Source of the DNA: UBA830 sp002295635
Lineage (GTDB): Bacteria; Pseudomonadota; Alphaproteobacteria; MPNO01; UBA830
DNA length: 64,000 nucleotides
Assembly: GCA_002295635.1 (NCBI GenBank)
Contig: DBHK01000007.1
Span: forward strand, 53,923-117,922
Direction: 5' to 3'
How positions within the stretch are numbered: position 1 is the stretch's first letter; every line of letters starts with the position of its first letter. Under the pieces are notes generated by a model. That model was not told the DNA's origin and did not search any database. It worked only from the letters and a program-made list of their open reading frames with translations. A program made the translations under genes and the position numbers. This document shows positions 17,518 to 24,924 of the stretch, piece after piece.

Positions 17518-18285
17518 ATGGTGGAAATCACAAAACTGGCGCGGAAGCTTGATAATGCCGCCCACAAAGCGCACGCGACCCGTCAGCTATCTGCGAACAC
17601 GAAATATTCTCTTAATGAGGCTTATGACATTCAGGCAGCATCAATTCAGCGGCGTCTTGACAGGGGGGAGAGACGAAACGGGATGAAAATGGGCTTCACC
17701 AGCCGCGCCAAGATGCTGCAAATGGGCCTGAACGATATGATTTGGGGCCGACTGACCGATAAAATGATGGTCGAAGACGGCGATACCATTTCGATCAAAA
17801 AATACGTTCACCCTCGCGTGGAACCGGAAATTGCTTTCCTACTCAAACGTCCACTGGGATATCCCTGCACTTCAGCGGAAGCTCTGTCCGCAGTGGATGG
17901 TGTCGCAGCAGCTATGGAAATTATTGATTCTCGCTACAAGAACTTTAAGTTTTCGCTGGAAGACGTTGTCGCAGACAATGCATCGTCATCGGGCTTTGTT
18001 GTGGGTCCTTGGTGTCGGCCAGATTCCAATCTCGATAACCTAGGCATGGTGATGGAGTTCAACGGCCGCCCGGTACAAATTGGTTCCTCCAGTGCCATCC
18101 TCGGTCATCCTGTCCGTTCTCTGGTTTCAGCCGCCCGGTTAACATCCGAAGCCGGTGAACGGATTGAAGCTGGTTGGGTTGTAATGGCAGGTGGTGCTAC
18201 GGCCGCCGAGCCTCTGCGGCCCGGTATTAACGTTCGTAATACAGTCGAGGGCCTAGGAGCGGTCGCGTTTAACGTAGTCGAATAA
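17518..18285 (+). CDS. dmpH: 4-oxalocrotonate decarboxylase
   Basis: Decarboxylates 4-oxalocrotonate to 2-hydroxypenta-2,4-dienoate, normally in complex with the hydratase. 255 aa, same fold as dmpE, but by eye it is closer to DmpH: NGMKMGFTSRAKMLQMG, VHPRVEPEIAFLLKRPL, the DSRYKNFKF segment and VADNASSSGFV. Its substrate should arise from 2-hydroxymuconate through a tautomerase, which is not encoded in the window. Last gene of the operon; it converges with the TphB-like gene with only 4 bases between stops. Confidence 0.88.
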   Translation: MVEITKLARKLDNAAHKAHATRQLSANTKYSLNEAYDIQAASIQRRLDRGERRNGMKMGFTSRAKMLQMGLNDMIWGRLTDKMMVEDGDTISIKKYVHPRVEPEIAFLLKRPLGYPCTSAEALSAVDGVAAAMEIIDSRYKNFKFSLEDVVADNASSSGFVVGPWCRPDSNLDNLGMVMEFNGRPVQIGSSSAILGHPVRSLVSAARLTSEAGERIEAGWVVMAGGATAAEPLRPGINVRNTVEGLGAVAFNVVE

Positions 18286-18289
18286 AACG

Positions 18290-19237
18290 TTAAACGGTGC
18301 TTGCTCCGGCGACTTGTTTTATTGCCCAGACAAGCGCACCGGAACTGGCTTTTCCACGCCCAGCTATATCTAGAGCACTACCATGCGCAACTGACGAAAA
18401 CAACACAGGCGCTCCAATCGTCAAGGCAGCCGTTCCGTCAAAGCCTAATAGCTTAGCCGGAATATGGCCCTGATCATGATACATTACGACATAGGCATCA
18501 AAACCTTTATCTAAATACATAGTATCGGCGCCGAATGGGCCGCAGGCGTCAATGCCTGCCTCACGAGCCTCTTCAAGTGCCGGACAAATAATCTCAATTT
18601 CCTCCGAGCCAAACAAGCCACCCTCGCCGGCGTGAGGATTAATACCTGATACAGCGATCTTGGGTTCTACGAGACCGATTCGCTCCAACGCGGTCTTTAC
18701 TGCAGCAAGCGTACGTACGATACGCGGACTGTCTATTAGATTTAGCGCCTCGCGGATACCGAGATGAAGTGTGACGTGGGCTATACGTAACCGATCGGAA
18801 ACCAGCATCATAAACACACTATCCGGATCAGTCTTCGTACGACGAGCAACCCAAGACGGATAGCCATTGAAATCAATTCCTGCCGATTTGATCGATGATT
18901 GGGTCTGCGGGCAAGCCACCACAGCGTCAAAATCTCCAGCCATCGCTAAGTCGACCGCCTTACCCGCATACTCGAGAATTGCGCGACCGCAAGCGGCGTC
19001 GCTTTCGCCCGGCGTCAGGAAGTTTACGTTGATCGCGCCAACATCAATAACGTTTTCAGGGGGCGATTTTCGGATCGTATGCGCATAACGCGAAAGGACT
19101 TCGTAATCCCCAACGATCACAGGTTCGCATATATCACGGACGTCACGATTAGATGACGCCTTTATCGCAATCTCGGGGCCGATCCCTGCCGGGTCGCCGA
19201 TTGCGATGCCAATGCGGGGCTTGGATATCACGGGCAT
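18290..19237 (-). CDS. TphB-like cis-dihydrodiol dehydrogenase (PdxA family)
   Basis: Probably oxidises and decarboxylates the cis-dihydrodiol made by the adjacent dioxygenase. 315 aa, PdxA fold with IAIGDPAGIGPEIA, metal-binding HVTLHL, INPHAGEGG and MYHDQGHIPAKLL. Features of pyridoxine-pathway PdxA are missing: the GHTEF phosphate-binding motif reads GYPSW, the GPVHK segment reads CPQTQ, and SVDHG reads SVAHG. From memory these same changes occur in Comamonas TphB (GYPS, SSVGHGSA), the terephthalate dihydrodiol dehydrogenase. The order alpha, beta, tphB on the minus strand also copies the tph operons. A B6 role is unlikely. Confidence 0.82.
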   Translation of the reverse strand: MPVISKPRIGIAIGDPAGIGPEIAIKASSNRDVRDICEPVIVGDYEVLSRYAHTIRKSPPENVIDVGAINVNFLTPGESDAACGRAILEYAGKAVDLAMAGDFDAVVACPQTQSSIKSAGIDFNGYPSWVARRTKTDPDSVFMMLVSDRLRIAHVTLHLGIREALNLIDSPRIVRTLAAVKTALERIGLVEPKIAVSGINPHAGEGGLFGSEEIEIICPALEEAREAGIDACGPFGADTMYLDKGFDAYVVMYHDQGHIPAKLLGFDGTAALTIGAPVLFSSVAHGSALDIAGRGKASSGALVWAIKQVAGASTV

Positions 19238-19243
19238 AAATCC

Positions 19244-19732
19244 TCAAATCGGAATGACGATCAGGGTATGAATACGATTGGAGTCAGTGACAACTATTCT
19301 TTTTCGAAAACGCGGGAGACTGCCTTCGAAAACAATCTCATCGATGAATTTTCCCGCACAGAAGAGCGACATATCCCCTTCCTGCATCGTGCGAACGATC
19401 ATGAAAGACGTTTCAACCTGATAAGCACCATCTTTGTCACCCACAATACGAATACCCGATTGTAGGTGCCGATAACAATGCGGTTCGTAAACATTCGCCT
19501 CTCGGAGCGCCAGTATACGGTCACGTAACATGCCCTTACTGGAGCAGTCCATGATGCCAACACGCCGACCCTTAGCATAGTTCTCTCGATTGATTATACG
19601 ATAAGAACAGTCATCGGTGAAGAATTCTGGCCACATTTCCAGCCTGTCGTCATCAATGGCATGCGCATAATCTGTAATCATACGTTCAATTTGAAACTGG
19701 ACATCAGTACCTATACTTACCGCCCCATCCAT
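19244..19732 (-). CDS. TphA3-like aromatic-ring-hydroxylating dioxygenase beta subunit
   Basis: Structural small subunit of the alpha3-beta3 Rieske oxygenase, 162 aa. The cystatin-like/NTF2 fold shows YAHAIDDDRLEMWPEFFTDDCSYRI and the strongly conserved ILALREANVYE followed by HCYRHL. ATG 19732 lies 2 bases after the alpha-subunit stop; a longer frame overlapping the alpha gene is open but unnecessary. Compared from memory, TphA3 of Comamonas has the same RISALREANIYERH block, so terephthalate dioxygenase is the closest named relative. Confidence 0.88.
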   Translation of the reverse strand: MDGAVSIGTDVQFQIERMITDYAHAIDDDRLEMWPEFFTDDCSYRIINRENYAKGRRVGIMDCSSKGMLRDRILALREANVYEPHCYRHLQSGIRIVGDKDGAYQVETSFMIVRTMQEGDMSLFCAGKFIDEIVFEGSLPRFRKRIVVTDSNRIHTLIVIPI

Positions 19733-19734
19733 CG

Positions 19735-20976
19735 TCAAAGCCCCATACAGTCTCGGTACCCCTGCCAAAAGCCACGGATAGAAACTTCTGTTGCCCTGCC
19801 TTCTTGGCTTGGAGCGACGCCACGACCACCCATCTGGACGATGGTTGTCTTCTCCTGGTCACGCTTGGTACCGCGCTGTATCCATCCACCAACCACGCCG
19901 TCTTCCATCGAGATCACACCACCCGGACCAATCATGTTAGACTGCTTGATTCGGACCTCTTGTTGCTCCTCAGTATCTTGCGGGGTTCCGAACACCCACC
20001 ACAAAAGTTCGCACTCTTCCGGCCCTTTGGGCAGACACAAACGCAATGCCAGCGAATTAGAAATTTGCTGGATTACGAAATTAGGATACGTCGACTGGAT
20101 CGCAAGGGTGGTACCGCATTCGAATTCTCGCCACCCTTTGACTAGGGTAGGATCAGCAAGCTCATAGCCGTCCATGACGGCGCGAAGCTTCTTAGCGTCG
20201 TACTGGTCCTCGTCGCGGTCGGTTTCTGCAATGGAATAACTAATGTGGTGCCAACCGTTTTCCGACAGCTTAATGCCACCCTTCATGGATAGTCGGTTGA
20301 GGCGAAATGTCGCCTGAAACATGTGGAGTATACTCGCGTGATATGAATCACGAACGTTCTCCATATAAAGTTTCCAGTTGTTAGGCATGTACTGGCTGTA
20401 TGTCCCCAATAGGACCATACCCCGTCCGACAACGCGGTCGATGTTTTCGACCATTTCTGGACCCAGCCAATCAGTTAGTGGTGCCACCTCATCAGAAAAC
20501 GTCGCAAATATCAGTCCCTTGTACACTTCACATTTTAAACGGTGTAAACCATGGTCGGCGCGATCGAAATCGTCCGGCATTCCTCCAGATTTCCCTATGC
20601 CTTTCCCGAACGCTACACTTTTCAAGTTACCTTGCAGGTCATAGCGCCAATTATGATAAACACATGTAAGATCCTTGGTGTTGCCCTCCCTATTTATACA
20701 AACGAGATTTCCGCGGTGGGCGCATCGATTTACGATGACCTGAACCTCTGCTTCCATGTCGCGCAGCACTATAACCGGTGTATCGCCAATATAAGTTGTC
20801 TGGTAATCACCGGGGTTTTCAATTTCCTGCTCTGTACAGACAAAGCTCCAGATCGCTCCACGGAAAATACGTTTCTGTTCGTTTCCATAGGTATCCGGGT
20901 CGGTATAGATCTGATATGGAATCCGGCTGACGCCGTCGTCCGGCCATTCGATTTTTGGGGTTTGACCCTGATCCAT
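19735..20976 (-). CDS. TphA2-like Rieske dioxygenase alpha subunit
   Basis: Catalytic subunit that cis-dihydroxylates an aromatic ring, 413 aa. The Rieske 2Fe-2S ligands are C85-H87 (NRCAHRGN) and C105-H108 (CVYHNW). The mononuclear iron site is in MENVRDSYHASILH, with bridging D210 and ligands H213 and H218; the third ligand is expected near ISMEDG. Long identical-looking stretches with Comamonas TphA2, as I remember it, include MPNNWKLYMENV, IGPGGVISMEDG and EGRATEVSIRGFW. The start 20976 is chosen for GGGGA 5-6 bases upstream; the frame stays open to 21246, but that extension overlaps the divergent control region. Terephthalate is the leading substrate candidate but not proven. Confidence 0.9.
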   Translation of the reverse strand: MDQGQTPKIEWPDDGVSRIPYQIYTDPDTYGNEQKRIFRGAIWSFVCTEQEIENPGDYQTTYIGDTPVIVLRDMEAEVQVIVNRCAHRGNLVCINREGNTKDLTCVYHNWRYDLQGNLKSVAFGKGIGKSGGMPDDFDRADHGLHRLKCEVYKGLIFATFSDEVAPLTDWLGPEMVENIDRVVGRGMVLLGTYSQYMPNNWKLYMENVRDSYHASILHMFQATFRLNRLSMKGGIKLSENGWHHISYSIAETDRDEDQYDAKKLRAVMDGYELADPTLVKGWREFECGTTLAIQSTYPNFVIQQISNSLALRLCLPKGPEECELLWWVFGTPQDTEEQQEVRIKQSNMIGPGGVISMEDGVVGGWIQRGTKRDQEKTTIVQMGGRGVAPSQEGRATEVSIRGFWQGYRDCMGL

Positions 20977-21054
20977 TATTTCCCCGTATAGACTCTCTTC
21001 ACTAACCGCTGGCACTCGACATTCAACGGTAATTGATTTGCTTAACCTGCTGAT

Positions 21055-21065
21055 TGGTACTACCA
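21055..21065. promoter_or_regulatory. FadR-type operator candidate
   Basis: TGGTACTACCA is a perfect TGGT-N3-ACCA dyad lying between the divergently transcribed oxygenase and GntR genes. FadR-subfamily GntR regulators bind TnGTnnnACnA sites, and the adjacent gene encodes exactly such a protein, so autoregulation plus control of the oxygenase operon is likely. Confidence 0.6.
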
Positions 21066-21104
21066 TTAAACCAATTGAGTCAACCCGGTAGAAATTCCCG
21101 CCCA

Positions 21105-21803
21105 ATGGACGACTTCTCCCCTGCACGTACCCGCCGGACATTCGAGGTAATCGGCGACCAGATCCGTGAACAGGTTCGTAGCGGCGCCATAAAGTCCGGT
21201 GATAAGCTGCCACCCGAACGGACGCTCGCGGAACAGTTCGGTACAAGCCGCAACGCCGTCCGGGAGGCGTTGCGTGCGCTGGAGCACGCCGGGCTCATAT
21301 CGTTACAGAAAGGGGCGCACGGGGGCGCTTTCATTACGGATGGTAATCCCGAGGCAGTCGCCCAGTCGATTGAAGATCTATTGCATTTAAGTGGCGTTGA
21401 ACTGAGGGATATAACCGATGCGCGTCTTCTGATCGAAACCTCCATAGTAGAGGCGGCGGTCGCACGCGCAACAGAAGCCGACCTCGACCGGATGCAAAAA
21501 AATATCGATATGGTGGAAGAACTGACTCGCAACGGCGAAATGGAGGCCAAGACAGAGCTTAATATTGGTTTCCATATTTTATTGGCTGAATGTACCGGTA
21601 ATCCGGTTCTCATTCTTCTGATGCGCGTCCTAATGGATTTATTACGCCAAGTACACTTTCCGATTTCGGCAAACGACACAGCTGGTGTTGTCGATTCTAG
21701 GCGTAGGTTTTTAGCACGACTTCGTTCTCGGGATGCCGCGGGAGCGGCAGACGAAATGTCTGAACATCTGACCCATCTGCACCAGTTGTTTACAAAAGTT
21801 TAG
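21105..21803 (+). CDS. GntR family regulator, FadR/FCD subfamily
   Basis: DNA-binding repressor/activator, 232 aa from the preferred ATG. An N-terminal winged helix (GDKLPPERTLAEQFGTSRNAVREALRALEHAGLI, about residues 32-65; here TSRNAVREALRALE is the recognition helix) is followed by an all-helical FCD effector domain (DARLLIETSIVEAAVARA, FHILLAECTGNPVL and a final His-rich helix with EHLTHLHQL). The FCD domain binds carboxylic acids through metal ligands, fitting an aromatic-acid or pathway-intermediate sensor. An open frame reaches back to 21054, but that extension overlaps the operator candidate. Likely regulator of the oxygenase and meta-pathway genes. Confidence 0.9.
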   Translation: MDDFSPARTRRTFEVIGDQIREQVRSGAIKSGDKLPPERTLAEQFGTSRNAVREALRALEHAGLISLQKGAHGGAFITDGNPEAVAQSIEDLLHLSGVELRDITDARLLIETSIVEAAVARATEADLDRMQKNIDMVEELTRNGEMEAKTELNIGFHILLAECTGNPVLILLMRVLMDLLRQVHFPISANDTAGVVDSRRRFLARLRSRDAAGAADEMSEHLTHLHQLFTKV

Positions 21804-21871
21804 TACTTGGATTTATTTTAACCAAGCAGCAATAGAGATGTGTAGGTGAAAGCGGTGGAACCAGCCCTTCG

Positions 21872-22493
21872 ATGAAACTCTCTACATTCGTTATCGATGG
21901 GATCCCATCGTTCGTAATGGTAGATGGTATCCCTGTATTCATATCTGTGGTCCTCGACTCTCAAAAGTAAACGGACTAATCGCCCTACTAGATCCGATCA
22001 ACTTGACTACCAAGGCGAAATCACCTTGATCGTGAGAAATACGAGCCCCTTTATCCCACGTTAGGTGGTACTGGAACATATTCGCGGAGTCATCTACCTA
22101 AATGACCGGTGTATTTGCGACTCCATGCGTCACAGAAAATTCAATTTCACTCAGGGAGAAGAATTTTTTCCGATATGGCGCCTCGGGCCTTAGCCGGTTA
22201 AGGCTGACGAATTAAGCGATAGGCACGGCGATATACGGATGACGGCACAGGTCAATAGTGAAAATCACCAAGATGACACCACCACCAATATCCGGTATGA
22301 ATTCACTTGTTTTAGCACCGGTACTTCCACACGGAATGCACTGGAGCCGGGCGATACCATGTCAACAGGCAAAACGACCGCATCCGAGGCCCGACTAGAT
22401 CAACCGAAGTGGCCTCGCAAAGGAGACATGGTCGAAGGCTGAATTGCCGGTGTCAGGATCCTCTTAAACCAGATAGAGGCCGAAACGGCTTAG
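21872..22493 (+). pseudogene. Decayed fumarylacetoacetate hydrolase (FAH) family gene
   Basis: A gene remnant between the regulator and the ferredoxin. ATG 21872 opens MKLSTFVIDGIPSFVMVDG, a typical FAH-family N-terminus, and stops at 21968. From 22065 one other frame reads HIRGVIYLNDR, KFNFTQGEEFFPIWRLGP, stop (TAG 22191, where the family often has Trp), then AQVNSENHQDDTTTN, LEPGDTMSTG, KGDMVEG, stop (TGA 22440), IAGVRILLNQIEAE and a final TAG at 22491-22493. These are the family's conserved blocks in the right order (compare TLEPGDVIATGTP and KPGDVVEVEI.GIG). The middle third, with the catalytic and metal-binding part, is deleted. It was probably a hydrolase, isomerase or decarboxylase of a ring-cleavage pathway. 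Confidence 0.82.
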
Positions 22494-22597
22494 AACGTAT
22501 TTCCCACGCTTACCTGTTGAGGCGGTGCGAGCCGTTTTGTAAACTCCGACCGCGTCTCCGATTGGCATTAACGCAGAACAAATGAACGGATTTTATT

Positions 22598-22921
22598 ATG
22601 AGTGACGTAACGTTTCACAACGCCCTCAAAAAGGATCAACTGGACGAAGACGAAGCTATCCAGGTGATAATTGAAGGAAAAGAAGTCGCGATCATCAACC
22701 TCGGTGGTGAATTCTTCGCGATGGACGATATCTGTAGTCATGCATATGCCTCGATGGCCGACGGATACCTTGAGGGAGAATGCCTGGAATGTCCCCTGCA
22801 TGGGGCACAGTTTAACGTAAAGACTGGTAAGGCAGAAACCCCACCTGCAACGGTAGACCTTGAAACATACGAAATTAAGATCGAAGGCGACGACATTTTT
22901 GTCGGCCTCCCAAATGTATAA
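22598..22921 (+). CDS. Rieske-type ferredoxin of a ring-hydroxylating oxygenase
   Basis: Small soluble electron carrier, 107 aa, passing electrons from the reductase to the oxygenase alpha subunit. The 2Fe-2S ligands are C45-x-H47 (ICSHAYA) and C63-x2-H66 (CPLHGA), the usual naphthalene/biphenyl-dioxygenase ferredoxin spacing. Fifteen bases separate it from the reductase gene. Terephthalate systems of the Comamonas type use a single plant-ferredoxin-type reductase (TphA1), so this separate Rieske ferredoxin is an unusual partner for a TphA2A3-like oxygenase. Confidence 0.93.
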   Translation: MSDVTFHNALKKDQLDEDEAIQVIIEGKEVAIINLGGEFFAMDDICSHAYASMADGYLEGECLECPLHGAQFNVKTGKAETPPATVDLETYEIKIEGDDIFVGLPNV

Positions 22922-22936
22922 GGAACGGACTCACCT

Positions 22937-24163
22937 ATGACCGTAGACCAAACTTTTGTCGTTATTGGGGCCGGACAAGCCGGCGGATGGACAGCCAAGA
23001 CGCTTCGCGACGAAGGGTTTGACGGTCGTATCATACTCATAGGGGACGAGAATTTTCCACCGCACGAACGTCCCCCTTTGTCAAAAGAGGTTCTGCTTGG
23101 GGAACCCGCGCGAGACTTGTGCCTTTTGTGGCCATCGGAAACGCTCGATGAGGCCGAGATTGAAATGCGTCTCGGGGTCCGCGTTACAAAAATAATTCCG
23201 GATATCCATGAACTCACTCTCCAGAGTGGTGAAACCGTTCATTGGGACAAGCTGATGATTGCAACAGGCGGGCGAGCAACGACGCTGCCAGTCGAGGGCG
23301 CCGATCTCGATGGGGTATTCACGCTGCGGACCATCGATGACGCTGAAACTATTCACTCGAGGATTACGGGCGACGCAACAGTTCTGGTTATCGGCGCTGG
23401 CTGGATTGGCTTGGAAGTCGCTGCAGCAGCCCGCAAACAAGGTGCGCCAACCATCATAATAGAACTAGCTGACCGAGTCTGTGCCCGCGCACTCACTCCC
23501 GATATGTCACAGTGGATCCACGATCTTCACGTCCGTAACGGAGTTGATATCCGATGCGGTGTCTCCTTCAGTCATTTCAAAGGCAATGGCGGCCTCAAGC
23601 ACGCTGTCCTGTCGGACGGTTCCATTATTGAATGCGACATTGCCGTCGTTGGTATCGGGCTAACCCCGAACACTGAACTTGCATCGGCGGCCGGTCTAGA
23701 AACGGACAACGGTATCGTCGTCGATGAACAATGCCGAACCTCCCACCCGGACATTTATGCCGCCGGTGATAACGCTCGCCATCCGAACCCTTTTCTCGGC
23801 CGACATATACGTCTAGAGTCTTGGGAGAATGCCCAAAATCAGGCTATCTGCGCGGCCAAGGCGATGTTGGGTGGTGAAGAGACCTATGCCGAAATTCCGT
23901 GGTTCTGGTCCGACCAGTACGGTGCGAACATACAAATGATGGGCCTGCCAAAAGAATGGAACGAGACCGCAGTTCGTGGCAATCGCGAAAAGGGAGAATT
24001 CGTAGAATTCTATCTCAAGGACGGGAAACTGGAGGGCGCGGCGGCGATCAATAACCCCCGCGACTTGCGCTTTACCCGACGTATGATGATGTCGGATAGA
24101 ATATTCAGCGCATCGGATCTTGCCGATCCCGATATTAAACTTCAGAAACTCCTCAAAGGCTAA
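22937..24163 (+). CDS. FAD-dependent ferredoxin reductase
   Basis: NAD(P)H-ferredoxin reductase of the BphA4/putidaredoxin-reductase type, 408 aa. The FAD motif VVIGAGQAGGWTA is at the N-terminus, the active-site region contains ERPPLSKEVLLGE, the NAD-binding motif is VLVIGAGWIGLEVAAAARKQG, and the second FAD motif is PDIYAAGDNA. It forms a two-gene unit with the ferredoxin and would complete a three-component oxygenase with the alpha/beta subunits encoded 3 kb away. Its stop lies 9 bases from the convergent DUF1489 gene. Confidence 0.94.
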   Translation: MTVDQTFVVIGAGQAGGWTAKTLRDEGFDGRIILIGDENFPPHERPPLSKEVLLGEPARDLCLLWPSETLDEAEIEMRLGVRVTKIIPDIHELTLQSGETVHWDKLMIATGGRATTLPVEGADLDGVFTLRTIDDAETIHSRITGDATVLVIGAGWIGLEVAAAARKQGAPTIIIELADRVCARALTPDMSQWIHDLHVRNGVDIRCGVSFSHFKGNGGLKHAVLSDGSIIECDIAVVGIGLTPNTELASAAGLETDNGIVVDEQCRTSHPDIYAAGDNARHPNPFLGRHIRLESWENAQNQAICAAKAMLGGEETYAEIPWFWSDQYGANIQMMGLPKEWNETAVRGNREKGEFVEFYLKDGKLEGAAAINNPRDLRFTRRMMMSDRIFSASDLADPDIKLQKLLKG

Positions 24164-24172
24164 ACAGTTAGC

Positions 24173-24607
24173 CTATAGCAAACCTAGCTCACGGAGCTCT
24201 TCCGCCATCGCGGCTGGCAATTCACCGGAATCGTCGCAAATTTCAAGCGCGTCTGCCGGTGCGTCTCTTTGTTCCAAATATCTCCAGCCCTGAAAGGGTC
24301 GGCAGGGACGTGCCTGTACCGAGACCAATTCTGGGTCAAGGATTAAAGCACAACGCGGTAAGCCGCGTTTATTAACTGTCTTGTCGATACCGATAATGCG
24401 CTGACGGGCACGGATGGCACCCTTGATTACCCAATATATTGACCCGCCTCCTAAAATTTGGTCAACACGGCGTGGAGTAGATTTCGTAAGATGGCGGACT
24501 CGGGGCTCGTCCGATTTAGCACCCCCCACCAATCTATGAGCCTGCCTCTCGACTAGTTGTGCGTAGCTTTCGACGCCAACAGCGAGTTTAATCAAATGAA
24601 CAACCAT
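24173..24607 (-). CDS. DUF1489 family protein
   Basis: Uncharacterised protein of 144 aa. I recognise the DUF1489 pattern, largely confined to Alphaproteobacteria: VHLIKLAVGVES at the start, VRHLTKSTPRRVDQILGGGSIYWVIKG in the middle (here TPRRVDQILGGGSIYWVIKG is the key block) and CALILDPELVSVQARPCRPFQGWRYLE near the end. No enzymatic function is known to me. It marks the boundary between the catabolic cluster and the chromosomal housekeeping genes. Confidence 0.88.
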   Translation of the reverse strand: MVVHLIKLAVGVESYAQLVERQAHRLVGGAKSDEPRVRHLTKSTPRRVDQILGGGSIYWVIKGAIRARQRIIGIDKTVNKRGLPRCALILDPELVSVQARPCRPFQGWRYLEQRDAPADALEICDDSGELPAAMAEELRELGLL

Positions 24608-24638
24608 GGCACGATAATAAACCGCAAATTTATCACGT

Positions 24639-24758
24639 TCATCGGTGCTGTAGCGGAAAGTTGTGGAAAAGTCGTTTATAGGTTTTCTGAACTAAATGGT
24701 CGAAATCAGTATCGATTTCACCCCTAGGCAATTTGTTTCCGCCTTTTCCAATCTTCAT
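24639..24758 (-). CDS. Possible 39-aa small ORF
   Basis: Starts MKIGKGGNKLPRGEID and ends with a TGA 32 bases before the DUF1489 start. Composition is protein-like (charged, several aromatics), but there is no Shine-Dalgarno, its ATG lies within a TATAAT sequence, and I recognise no family. It may equally be untranslated leader. Confidence 0.15.
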   Translation of the reverse strand: MKIGKGGNKLPRGEIDTDFDHLVQKTYKRLFHNFPLQHR

Positions 24759-24874
24759 TATAGCAAGTAAATCTGAAATAATCACCGAAGAAGTTTTCAA
24801 CCACGTCGGCCATCTAGTTCACCCTATAAGATGCTGGGGTAACATTTGTAATTTCGATCTCAAAATAATTAACT

Positions 24875-24892
24875 CGGGTTAAACTAAACCCG
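24875..24892 (-). terminator. Candidate terminator of mgtE
   Basis: CGGGTT and AACCCG pair across a 6-base loop, 32 bases after the mgtE stop. On the minus strand they are followed by the moderately T-rich AGTTAATTATTTTG. Confidence 0.5.
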
Positions 24893-24924
24893 CTAAGCGG
24901 AATATTGTCCGACCTTAAGAAGTG

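Larger units (their letters stand above)
24608..24924. other. Intergenic region between DUF1489 and mgtE genes
   Basis: No established gene. It contains a TATAAT on the minus strand (24757-24762) that could be a -10 for the DUF1489 gene with a poor -35, a 39-codon minus-strand frame (24639-24758) starting inside that box, and the hairpin listed separately as the mgtE terminator. Confidence 0.5.

Noticed and set aside
22239..22442. 67-codon open frame as a small gene
   Set aside because: Its sequence is the C-terminal third of an FAH-family protein and continues past the stop at 22440 into more family sequence, so it is part of a pseudogene.
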